A DNA stretch of 64,000 nucleotides. Source: REEB481 sp964586595 (GTDB lineage: Bacteria > Bacteroidota > Bacteroidia > NS11-12g > UBA955). Below the pieces are notes generated by a model. It was not told the DNA's origin and did no database searches. It was given only the letters and a program-made list of their open reading frames with translations. Location: NCBI GenBank assembly GCA_964586595.1, contig CAZPHB010000011.1:1-64000 (forward strand), in the 5' to 3' direction. Made by a program: the position numbers and the translations under genes. Positions 50,599 to 58,147 of this stretch are shown here, in pieces (the first letter of the stretch is position 1; each line of letters opens with the position of its first letter).

Positions 50599-51802
50599 CG
50601 GTTTTAATTTCAGAGATATTGGCGTTGACCCGTCCTCCTTTGAGGAACAAGGTGATTTCGTTCCCAGGTTCCAGTTGGGATGCATGATCTACCCGTTTCC
50701 CTTTGTGGTAAACCAGCGCATATCCTTGCTGCAGTAAACGGGAAGGATCCATTTGCCGAATCAGGCGCAAAGTGTGTTCAACCCATTGTTTCTGTCGATT
50801 TAGTTTCCATTGGGCCTGCTGCAGCACGCCGTTCCATTTCGAAATGGTTTCCAGGCGCAAGCGTTCCAGCTTTCGGGCAGCAACACGCTGTATATTTTTG
50901 TAATTCTGCACCACTCCGCTGATGTAATGCATGTTATGGGCCAATATGGCGGCCGCTGCTTTGGTGGGTGTTTTGTGGCTCTGTGCTGCCATCAGATCGG
51001 CGAGGCTGACGTTGCGTTCGTGGCCAATTCCCGTAAAAACAGGAATGGGACATAAGCCCGTTGCCAATACAGTTTCATAAGCATCGAAAGCGCTCAGGTC
51101 GGTATTTGAACCGCCACCACGTACAAGCACCACCACATCAAATGCCTCGGCTTGCGTTCCAACCTGTTCCAGGGCTGCGGATAATTGCCTTGCGGCACCT
51201 TCACCTTGCACCAGCGACGGAAATACCCGAATGGAAAACCCAAATCCGAAGTTGTTACCCAACAATTCATGGGTGAAATCTCTTTGTCCGTCGCTGTCGG
51301 GTGCGGTAATCAGTGCAATACGCTGGATTACTGGTGGCACAGGACGCTTGCTGTTGCTGCTGAAGTACTGGCCTTCTACCTGGAAAAAGTGTTCCGGGTT
51401 TGCAAGCAACAGTCGATTCAGCACTTCTTGTTTTTCCTGTTCCATCCTGCCGATGGTATATGTGCTGTCCAGTCGCTGAACCTGCAAACGCATGCCAAAA
51501 CGCGCATTGTAGGTAACCTGAACCTGCAACAACAGCTGTAGGTTCCCGCGGAAGGCAATGCCGGTACTCAGTTCAAAGCCCCTGATTATCGGGTATTCAT
51601 TTCGCCAGATGACGGCGTCGGCAGAAGCCAGGATGTTGCCTCCTTCCTGCTCCACCAACTTAAAAAAGCAGTATTGTCGGTCCGGATAGTTGCGCAGGTC
51701 AGTGATTTCTGCCTGCACCCAAAAGGATCTTCCATAAAAGCTGTTGTTGATGCTGTCGGCAATCATGCCGGTAAGCTCAGATAGCCGGATGGGCGCGTTC
51801 AT
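50585..51802 (-). CDS. xseA: exodeoxyribonuclease VII large subunit
   Basis: 405 aa. OB domain SLNNSFYGRSFWVQAEITDL-like start (residues 1-100); catalytic core QRIALITAPDSDGQRDFTHELLGN, VLVRGGGSNTDLSAFD, PVFTGIGHERNVSLADLMAAQSHKTPTKAAAAIL; long coiled coil after about 280. It degrades single-stranded DNA ends with XseB. The start overlaps the sirtuin stop by 4 nt, so sirtuin-xseA-xseB-peptidase S66 are one operon. Confidence 0.95.
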   Translation of the reverse strand: MNAPIRLSELTGMIADSINNSFYGRSFWVQAEITDLRNYPDRQYCFFKLVEQEGGNILASADAVIWRNEYPIIRGFELSTGIAFRGNLQLLLQVQVTYNARFGMRLQVQRLDSTYTIGRMEQEKQEVLNRLLLANPEHFFQVEGQYFSSNSKRPVPPVIQRIALITAPDSDGQRDFTHELLGNNFGFGFSIRVFPSLVQGEGAARQLSAALEQVGTQAEAFDVVVLVRGGGSNTDLSAFDAYETVLATGLCPIPVFTGIGHERNVSLADLMAAQSHKTPTKAAAAILAHNMHYISGVVQNYKNIQRVAARKLERLRLETISKWNGVLQQAQWKLNRQKQWVEHTLRLIRQMDPSRLLQQGYALVYHKGKRVDHASQLEPGNEITLFLKGGRVNANISEIKTDGTE

Positions 51803-52506
51803 TGAATTGGCCCTCCCGATTTGAATTGTTCATTGATTTCGGCAATAGCCAGCGGAACCCCGATGGTGGCAGGTGCTGAAATACAGCGTATTCCGTCGGA
51901 TGTTTTTTCCTGATGCCTGTTGGGATCCACCAGCCAGATGCCGCAATCGTGTGGCGCGTAGTTGAGCAGATCTGCCGCGGGATACACCTGAAGGGAGGTG
52001 CCCACAATGAGCATGGCATCTGCCCGGGAAGTGAGGTAAACGGCTTCGTCCATCATCGGAACTGCTTCGCCAAACCAAACTATGTCCGGCCGCAGCGGAT
52101 GTCCGTCGGGGCAGCGCATGCCAGCATGCAACAATCCCTCATCCAGCCGTTGCCGATACCCGGTTTCTCCCGAACTTCTGGCATACATCAGTTCTCCGTG
52201 CAGATGCGTAACGCGGGTGGAACCGGCACGCTCGTGCAAATCATCTACATTCTGGGTAATCACCAGCACTTCGTGTTGCTGTTCCAGTGCAGCAATAGCC
52301 AAATGTGCTGCGTTGGGCTGTGATTGAAGCAGGTTGAGCCGCCGCTGATTGTAAAAATCAAGCACCAGTTCCGGGTTGCGGCGCCAGCCTTCAGGACTGG
52401 CCACGTCTTCAACACGGTGGCCTTCCCACAGTCCTCCGGCATCGCGGAAGGTACGGATGCCACTTTCGGCACTGATTCCTGCTCCACTGAATACTACAAT
52501 CCGCAT
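51799..52506 (-). CDS. cobB: class III sirtuin-type NAD-dependent deacylase
   Basis: 235 aa from ATG 52506. GAGISAESGIRTFRDAGGLW (NAD loop), FYNQRR containing the Tyr-x-x-Arg pair that marks desuccinylase/demalonylase sirtuins, ITQNVDDLHERAGS, THLHGEL with catalytic His, RPDIVWFGEAVP and VGTSLQVYPAADLL. The zinc-ribbon part is reduced: only one Cys (MRCPDGH) remains where four are usual in zinc-binding members, as in several Bacteroidota homologues. It removes acyl groups from protein lysines in the cytoplasm. A TATCTTG box ends 7 nt upstream; divergent from purS. Confidence 0.93.
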   Translation of the reverse strand: MRIVVFSGAGISAESGIRTFRDAGGLWEGHRVEDVASPEGWRRNPELVLDFYNQRRLNLLQSQPNAAHLAIAALEQQHEVLVITQNVDDLHERAGSTRVTHLHGELMYARSSGETGYRQRLDEGLLHAGMRCPDGHPLRPDIVWFGEAVPMMDEAVYLTSRADAMLIVGTSLQVYPAADLLNYAPHDCGIWLVDPNRHQEKTSDGIRCISAPATIGVPLAIAEINEQFKSGGPIQ

Positions 52507-52576
52507 TTGCCTGCAAGATACTTCAAGTGCCGGCAACGCGAATAGTTGTCAACCTTACCAATTCCTGAGATAAGTG

Positions 52577-52584
52577 TACCTTTG
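52577..52584 (+). promoter_or_regulatory. -7 promoter box TACCTTTG
   Basis: Perfect consensus ending 4 nt before the purS ATG (52589). Confidence 0.65.
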
Positions 52585-52588
52585 CCCT

Positions 52589-52840
52589 ATGAAGTTCATT
52601 GCGGACATCAACATCATGCCACTGAAAGGATTGTTGGATCCTCAGGGTAAAGCCGTGAGCCACAGCATGCCCTCCATCGGGCTGAACAACATCGGGGATG
52701 TGCGCATCGGAAAACACATCCAGATGGAGATTGAAGCCGACAGTGAAGCAGCGGCCCATGAATCTGCCGAGGTTGCCTGCCGTAAATTGTTGGCCAACCT
52801 GATCATGGAATCTTTCCACATCAGCATCCGCCAGGCCTGA
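52589..52840 (+). CDS. purS: phosphoribosylformylglycinamidine synthase subunit PurS
   Basis: 83 aa. MKFIADINIMPLKGLLDPQGKAV, IGLNNIGDVRIGKHIQMEIEADSEAAAHESAEVACRKLLANLIMESFHI, the PurS alpha/beta fold. It bridges PurQ and the small PurL in the three-part FGAM synthase of purine synthesis. PurQ and PurL are not in this window. The start comes from the promoter box 4 nt upstream; a longer frame from GTG 52574 lies across that box. Confidence 0.93.
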   Translation: MKFIADINIMPLKGLLDPQGKAVSHSMPSIGLNNIGDVRIGKHIQMEIEADSEAAAHESAEVACRKLLANLIMESFHISIRQA

Positions 52841-52865
52841 TAGATCAGCCGGGTAAGATCGATCC

Positions 52866-53321
52866 ATGAGGTTGCTTCTTCAACGTGTGGGCCGTGCTTC
52901 TGTAAAGGTTGACGGCACTCAGGTTGCTTCCATTGGTAAGGGTTATTTGGTTTTGGTGGGAATAGGCGAAGGTGATGTGCCCGAGCAAGCCCGCAAACTT
53001 GCAGAAAAACTATTGGGGTTGCGCCTCTTTGCTGATGATGCCGGGAAGATGAACCTAAACCTCACACAGGTGGGCGGCAGTTTGTTGCTGGTAAGTCAAT
53101 TCACCCTGTACGCCGACACAAAAAAGGGCAACAGACCGTCGTTCGTGGCTGCGGCCCGTCCTGAACTCGCCCAGCCGCTGTTTGATTACTTTGTGGAAAG
53201 TTGCCGGAGTCTGGCTCCCGAAACAGAAGTGCAAACCGGTGTTTTCGGAGCCATGATGGATGTGGAGTTGCTAAACGATGGTCCGGTAACCATTTGGATG
53301 GACAGCGCTCAGTGGGATTGA
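52866..53321 (+). CDS. dtd: D-aminoacyl-tRNA deacylase
   Basis: 151 aa. MRLLLQRVGRASVKVDG, GKGYLVLVGI, LLLVSQFTLYADTKKGNRPSF (SQxTLxA motif), and VELLNDGPVTIWMDS (GPVT motif). It frees D-amino acids and glycine mischarged on tRNA. Lies 25 nt after purS on the same strand. Confidence 0.96.
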   Translation: MRLLLQRVGRASVKVDGTQVASIGKGYLVLVGIGEGDVPEQARKLAEKLLGLRLFADDAGKMNLNLTQVGGSLLLVSQFTLYADTKKGNRPSFVAAARPELAQPLFDYFVESCRSLAPETEVQTGVFGAMMDVELLNDGPVTIWMDSAQWD

Positions 53322-53322
53322 A

Positions 53323-54156
53323 TCAGCACTTCAGGTTGTCAATGAGCCGAATGCCTTCCAGATAGCCGGCATAAAGCAATACAGACGGGCCATCAGGCCA
53401 TTCATTTAAGGATTCCAGTGTTTCGGGGTTTGCCAATTCCAGGTATTCGGTTTGGATGTCGTTTTGCTGCAGGTAGGCACGGGCAGCGGAAAGCAGTTCG
53501 GGCAAAGGATGTTCTTGTTTTTCAGAACAGATGCGCTGCATGGCCTTAATGATGGCGGGAGCCTTCGCCCTGGCCTCGGGACTGAGCCGCTTGTTCCGCG
53601 AACTCATGGCCAGGCCGTCGGACTCACGCCGGGTGGGAACAATATGCATACGGATGTTCCGGAAATGCAGGTTCAAAAGCTGCTGCACCACCATGCATTG
53701 TTGAAAGTCCTTTGCTCCGAAATAAACATCGTCGGGTTTGATGTCGTGGAACAGGGTCCACAACACATCAATCACGCCTTGGAAATGTCCGGGGCGGTAG
53801 CTGCCCTCCAACCTGTCGCCTATAGCTCCAAGGTCAACCTTGGGAATTTGAACATCATTGCGGTACACCTGTCCGGGATTGGGAATGAATACTGCATCGC
53901 ATCCGGCAGCGCGAAGCATTTGGATGTCGCTGCTGATGGTGCGCGGGTAATGCAACAAGTCATCAGGGTTGTTGAATTGTCGTGGATTCACAAAAATGGA
54001 GGCAAGGGTAGTGCGTCCCTGCTCCCTGGCAGCGGATATCAGGCTCAAATGTCCTTCATGCAGCGCGCCCATCGTAGGGATGAAGCCAAGGGGTGTTGCC
54101 TTATCCGGTTCATGCAGCCATGAAGCCAGTTTGTTTCTATAGAAAAAAAGTTTCAA
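53323..54156 (-). CDS. panC: pantothenate synthetase
   Basis: 277 aa. Starts from TTG 54156; no ATG or GTG lies in frame upstream of FIPTMGALHEGHLSLI, and the distance to that motif is normal. Further: SIFVNPRQFNNPDDLLHYPRT, GHFQGVIDVLWTLFHDIKPDDVYFGAKDFQQCMVVQQL, PTRRESDGLAMSSRNKRLSPEARA. It joins pantoate and beta-alanine with ATP. The arrangement panC divergent from a short glycogen synthase with DUF4270 next is common in the phylum. Confidence 0.95.
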   Translation of the reverse strand: MKLFFYRNKLASWLHEPDKATPLGFIPTMGALHEGHLSLISAAREQGRTTLASIFVNPRQFNNPDDLLHYPRTISSDIQMLRAAGCDAVFIPNPGQVYRNDVQIPKVDLGAIGDRLEGSYRPGHFQGVIDVLWTLFHDIKPDDVYFGAKDFQQCMVVQQLLNLHFRNIRMHIVPTRRESDGLAMSSRNKRLSPEARAKAPAIIKAMQRICSEKQEHPLPELLSAARAYLQQNDIQTEYLELANPETLESLNEWPDGPSVLLYAGYLEGIRLIDNLKC

Positions 54157-54231
54157 ATTTTCAAGTTAAATAATTGCTCAAATAGACGGTTTTTCTAGGG
54201 TTTTACGGCCTTTTTATCGGATTTTTTTTGT

Positions 54232-54239
54232 TAATTTTG
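54232..54239 (+). promoter_or_regulatory. -7 promoter box TAATTTTG
   Basis: Consensus match 19 nt before the glycogen-synthase ATG (54259), in a T-rich region. Confidence 0.5.
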
Positions 54240-54258
54240 TAATTGCGTTCTGCAAGAT

Positions 54259-55065
54259 ATGGTGCAAAAAAAGAAAAAGATCCTTTTCGTAAGTTCTGAG
54301 ATGGCCCCCTTTTTGGAAGACTCACCTGTTGCCACCATTGCCAGGTTGTTGCCACAGGCCATTCAGGAAAAAGACAATGAAATTCGCATTCTGGTGCCGC
54401 GTTTCGGGGTAATCAATGAGCGCAGGAATCGTTTGCATGAAGTGGTGCGCTTATCGGGCATCAACATTACCATTGATGATAACGACAATCCACTCATCAT
54501 CAAGGTGGCTTCCATTCCCCAAACCAAAATGCAGGTGTACTTCCTCGACAATGAGGATTATTTTCACCGCAAAGCCGTTTACAGCAATGAGAAAGGTGAG
54601 TTTTTTGAAGATAATGACGAACGAACCATCTTCTTCTGTAAAGGTGTTTTGGAAACGGTGAAGAAGTTGGGATGGGCTCCTGACATCATTCATTGCCAGG
54701 GATGGATGACCAGCCTGATTCCGGTGTACCTCAAGACTATTTACAAAGATGAGCCCGTGTATCGAGGTACTAAGGTAGTCTATTCCATTTTTGACAAGGA
54801 GTTTGAGCAACAGTTGGGAAAGGATTTCACCCGCAAAGCCAGCCTGAATTCTGTGCCTGATAATCAATTGGAGTGTTTTTCTCCCGGTGATCACTGCAGC
54901 CTTCAAATTGGTGCCATAACCCATTCAGATGCCATCGTACAGGTAGGAACTACTGTAGATCCTGCCATTTCCAAGCATATATCAGACAAACCGTTCATGC
55001 AGCACAGCGACGATCAACAAGGTGATCAGTATGCTTCCTTGTATGATCAGCTCTGTAACCGTTAA
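54259..55065 (+). CDS. glycogen/starch synthase catalytic-domain protein (short Bacteroidota form)
   Basis: 268 aa. Contains only the N-terminal GT5 half: KKILFVSSEMAPFLEDSPVATIARLLPQAIQEKDNEIRILVPRFGVINERRNRLHEV, FFCKGVLETVKKLGWAPDIIHCQGWMTSLIPVYLKTIY, VVYSIFDKEFEQ. The second Rossmann half of true glycogen synthases is absent; this length is normal for the family in Bacteroidota, where glycogen-synthase activity is unproved. The early K-x-G-G-L ADP-glucose motif is replaced here by EDSPVA. Operon with the DUF4270 gene 23 nt downstream. Confidence 0.85.
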   Translation: MVQKKKKILFVSSEMAPFLEDSPVATIARLLPQAIQEKDNEIRILVPRFGVINERRNRLHEVVRLSGINITIDDNDNPLIIKVASIPQTKMQVYFLDNEDYFHRKAVYSNEKGEFFEDNDERTIFFCKGVLETVKKLGWAPDIIHCQGWMTSLIPVYLKTIYKDEPVYRGTKVVYSIFDKEFEQQLGKDFTRKASLNSVPDNQLECFSPGDHCSLQIGAITHSDAIVQVGTTVDPAISKHISDKPFMQHSDDQQGDQYASLYDQLCNR

Positions 55066-55088
55066 GTCAAAATAGCCGTTCTACACCG

Positions 55089-56426
55089 GTGAACCATTTT
55101 AAAATTGCTCTGGCCATTCTGAGCGCAGGTTTTCTGGCTTCTTGCAACAAGTACAAAGACAGTATTTCATTGCAGGAGCAGGAAAATCAAAATCAAGGGG
55201 ATTACAGCCTGATGCGCACAGATACGTTTACCATCCTGGCCAACAGTTGGGCTGAGGACAGCATCCCTGTAAGCAATTTGAGTTATTATCTGTTGGGTGC
55301 GATGAATGACCCGGAAACGGGACAAAGTTTTGCTTCAATAGCAACAAACCTGTATCCTACACAGCCCGGGAAAACCTTTCCTGCCACCGCTGAAATGGAT
55401 TCGGCCGTTTTGTTCCTTCCATTCCCACCCGGAAACAACTTCTACGGCAATCCGGGAACCGCCCAGGCCATCAGTGTTTATCAGCTCAGGCAGCCTGTTG
55501 ATGAGAATAAATACTATTACAACACCGATAAGGTTTCCTACGGCACAGAGAAAATAGGCAGTTATTTTGGGCGTTTGAAGAGCACTCGGTTTGATTCCAT
55601 CAGGTATAATTCCGGGAAAATTCTGATGTATCCGGGATTGCGCATCAGGCTGAGCGATGCATTTGCACGCACCTTATTCAATGCACCCACTGCGGTAACG
55701 CAAACGAAAGAGGCATTTTCAGAATACATCAAAGGCCTTGCGTTGGTTCCCGAAGACCGTGATTTCCAGCCCGAAGAAGGAGGCGTTGCCCTGATGGATT
55801 TAAATCCTTCCGGTTTGATTGGTGTGAAGCCAAGGGTTATTCTTTATTACGACGACACTTCCCAATTGGAATATGAAGTGGGTTATCAGAAAACTGCGGT
55901 GAATCAGTTTGAATTCAGGCCCGCTTCGGCAGCACTCACCGCCCAACTGAACGGCAATAATTGGTGGCCTTATACCTATGCCCAGTCGATGGGAGGTTGC
56001 AAAACCTATCTGAAGATTCCGTGGTTGTTGAACCTGGTGCAGGATCATACCGTGGTCATCAACAAGGCAGAACTTTTTGTTTCCCTGAGCGATCAAACAT
56101 CGCATGCGTTTTATCCGCCACCGGCCAGATTGAATCTTGGTCAGCCGATCAGCGCTTTGCGGAGAAGAAGCAATGCCATCAGGGATTTTTCAGATAATCC
56201 TGCTTATGGTGGTACCTACCTCAAGGACTTGAATGGCTACAAGTTTAACATTACGCTGCACGTACAAGATTTAATCAACCAGTATTTCCGGTTTGGCCGG
56301 CGTGCTGACCAGGGATTGTTGCTGTTTGTTCCATCTGATAGTCCGGTGAGTGGCTCCAGAGCGGTATTTGACATGCGTCCCGGAAATACAAAATTGGTCA
56401 TTACCTACACAAAACTTAACAACTGA
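55089..56426 (+). CDS. DUF4270 family lipoprotein
   Basis: 445 aa from GTG 55089. Lipoprotein signal ending LASC (Cys19). DUF4270 features: NQNQGDYSLMRTDTFTILANSWAEDSIPVSNLSYYLLGAMNDPETGQSFASIATNLY, and a C-terminal LVITYTKLNN. The protein is a beta-rich surface lipoprotein of unknown function. It lies 23 nt after the glycogen-synthase-like gene, the conserved neighbour in this phylum. Confidence 0.88.
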   Translation: MNHFKIALAILSAGFLASCNKYKDSISLQEQENQNQGDYSLMRTDTFTILANSWAEDSIPVSNLSYYLLGAMNDPETGQSFASIATNLYPTQPGKTFPATAEMDSAVLFLPFPPGNNFYGNPGTAQAISVYQLRQPVDENKYYYNTDKVSYGTEKIGSYFGRLKSTRFDSIRYNSGKILMYPGLRIRLSDAFARTLFNAPTAVTQTKEAFSEYIKGLALVPEDRDFQPEEGGVALMDLNPSGLIGVKPRVILYYDDTSQLEYEVGYQKTAVNQFEFRPASAALTAQLNGNNWWPYTYAQSMGGCKTYLKIPWLLNLVQDHTVVINKAELFVSLSDQTSHAFYPPPARLNLGQPISALRRRSNAIRDFSDNPAYGGTYLKDLNGYKFNITLHVQDLINQYFRFGRRADQGLLLFVPSDSPVSGSRAVFDMRPGNTKLVITYTKLNN

Positions 56427-56452
56427 TTTAGGCGTTACCCTTACCAAGCTTT

Positions 56453-57322
56453 ATGGAGCGAAGAAAACCTTATCAATTGGTCAGCAGGGACTGGAAAAGT
56501 GAGAATACAGTTGTAGAGGTGAATGGCAGTCGCATTGGTGACCCTGAAGAGGTTGTACTTATTGGTGGTCCATGTGCGGTAGAAAATGAAGAGCAGATTT
56601 TTACCATCACCGAATATCTTTCCAAACTGGGTGTGCGCATGTTGCGCGGAGGCGCATATAAACCCCGAACCTCACCTTACTCCTTCCAGGGATTAAAAAC
56701 TGAAGGCCTGGAAATGTTGCGCAGGGCTGCCGACAAGTTCAACATGGCTGTGGTATCGGAAGTGATGAGCGCCGATCGTATTGATGAGCTATGTGCTTTT
56801 GCGGATGTGCTTCAGGTTGGAACCCGAAACATGCAAAACTATCCATTGCTGCGTGCTTTGGGTAAAATCAATAAGCCCATATTGTTGAAAAGGGGCATGA
56901 GCAGCACCATTGACGAATGGTTGTTGGCCGCAGAATACATCTTGCTCGGTGGAAATGAGAAGGTGATGCTTTGCGAACGAGGCATACGCACTTTTGAAAC
57001 AGCTACACGCAATACGCTTGACCTTACGGCTGTGCCATTGTTGAAAGACCTGACGCACCTGCCGGTAATCGTCGATCCCAGTCAGGCAACAGGTTTGAGG
57101 GAATTGGTTCCACCGATGTGCTATGCAGCTCTGGCTGCAGGTGCTGATGGTTTGATTGTGGAGGTACATAATCAACCATCTGAGGCCTTGAGCGACGGCG
57201 ATCAGTCGCTGTATCCGGATCAGTTTGCCGCCATGTTGGATCCCATCCGCTATGTAGCTGCCTTATACAACAAGCGCCCGGATTTCGACAAAAAAAACAG
57301 GGTTTTTAGCCCTGTTTCCTGA
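56453..57322 (+). CDS. aroF: 3-deoxy-7-phosphoheptulonate (DAHP) synthase, KDOPS-like class
   Basis: 289 aa. VVLIGGPCAVENEEQIF, GVRMLRGGAYKPRTSPYSFQGL, VVSEVMSADRIDELCAFADVLQVGTRNMQNYPLL, KPILLKRGMSSTIDEWLLAAEYIL, VMLCERGIRTFE and VIVDPSQATGLRELVPPM are family I-beta motifs. It condenses PEP with erythrose-4-phosphate, the first step of aromatic amino acid synthesis. The last codons lie inside the hairpin of a minus-strand terminator (57290-57317). Confidence 0.94.
   Translation: MERRKPYQLVSRDWKSENTVVEVNGSRIGDPEEVVLIGGPCAVENEEQIFTITEYLSKLGVRMLRGGAYKPRTSPYSFQGLKTEGLEMLRRAADKFNMAVVSEVMSADRIDELCAFADVLQVGTRNMQNYPLLRALGKINKPILLKRGMSSTIDEWLLAAEYILLGGNEKVMLCERGIRTFETATRNTLDLTAVPLLKDLTHLPVIVDPSQATGLRELVPPMCYAALAAGADGLIVEVHNQPSEALSDGDQSLYPDQFAAMLDPIRYVAALYNKRPDFDKKNRVFSPVS
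57290..57317 (-). terminator. intrinsic terminator of the minus-strand rhodanese-thioredoxin gene, inside the aroF 3' end
   Basis: On the minus strand CAGGG-CTAAAAA-CCCTG is followed by eight T (57297 back to 57290). The stem (AAACAGGG 57295-57302, CCCTGTTT 57310-57317) overlaps the last codons of the convergent aroF, so terminator and coding sequence share bases. On the plus strand it is also a hairpin but without a useful T-run. Confidence 0.8.
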
Positions 57323-57342
57323 ATTAATCAGTTGCTGTTTTT

Positions 57343-58068
57343 TTAAAGTGTGCGAACCGCCATTGCGAGTTCTTCATAACTCTGTCTTCCGAGTAATGAA
57401 CGCACAACTTGGCCATTCCTGTAAAAATTTACCGTAGGATAGCCACCCACCTGATAACGCGTGGCTAAATCGGGATAAGCTTCACAATCTACCTTGATGA
57501 CAATCACACGATCAGCCATTTCCTGTTTGATTCTTTCAATGTCGGGAGCCATCAATTTGCAGGGGCCGCACCAGGTGGTGTAGAAGTCAACAAGGACCAA
57601 CTTTTCACCTTTAATGGCTTCATCAAATTCGGCAACGGTGTATTCCCTGGCCTTGGGCTTGGCGTTGGCAAGTGGTTTTCCGGCGCCTTCCCATGCAATA
57701 ATTCCGCCTTTCAGATCCATCACCTTAGAGAATCCTTTTTGGCGCAACTGTGCAGCAGCATCTTCACTTCTGCCACCGGATGCACAATACACAAAAATGG
57801 TTTTCTGTTTATCCAGCGCTGAAATCATGCTGTCGAAACGCTCGTTTCTGAAATCTATATTCAGGGCGCCTTCAATAGTTCCTTGAGCAAATTCTTCAGG
57901 CGTGCGCACATCAACCAATACCGCCTGCTTCACCGCAAGAGCCTCGGTTAACTTGTTCTGAAATTCATCAGGACTCAACTGTTGCTGTCCCTGCACCTGA
58001 TTGCAGGCTGCGATGGCAAAGATGGTGCTTGCCGCTAATGACCAAAAACCTGTTCTACGTACGTTCAT
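57343..58068 (-). CDS. rhodanese-thioredoxin fusion lipoprotein
   Basis: 241 aa. Lipobox IAAC at Cys22 (or a cleaved signal). Rhodanese domain 32-135: VLVDVRTPEEFAQGTIEGALNIDFR, active-site loop VYCASGGRS with Cys95. Thioredoxin domain 143-241: LVDFYTTWCGPCKLMAPDIERI (Cys167, Cys170), YQVGGYPTVNFYRNG. It probably handles sulfane sulfur or disulfides in the periplasm. Single gene with its own terminator at 57290-57317. Confidence 0.9.
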   Translation of the reverse strand: MNVRRTGFWSLAASTIFAIAACNQVQGQQQLSPDEFQNKLTEALAVKQAVLVDVRTPEEFAQGTIEGALNIDFRNERFDSMISALDKQKTIFVYCASGGRSEDAAAQLRQKGFSKVMDLKGGIIAWEGAGKPLANAKPKAREYTVAEFDEAIKGEKLVLVDFYTTWCGPCKLMAPDIERIKQEMADRVIVIKVDCEAYPDLATRYQVGGYPTVNFYRNGQVVRSLLGRQSYEELAMAVRTL

Positions 58069-58147
58069 TATTGCAAATTTAACCCCACTTTCGCAGTTAG
58101 AAACAGACCTAAGTCACACGAAAGCACACGTTGATGGAATTTTAACC

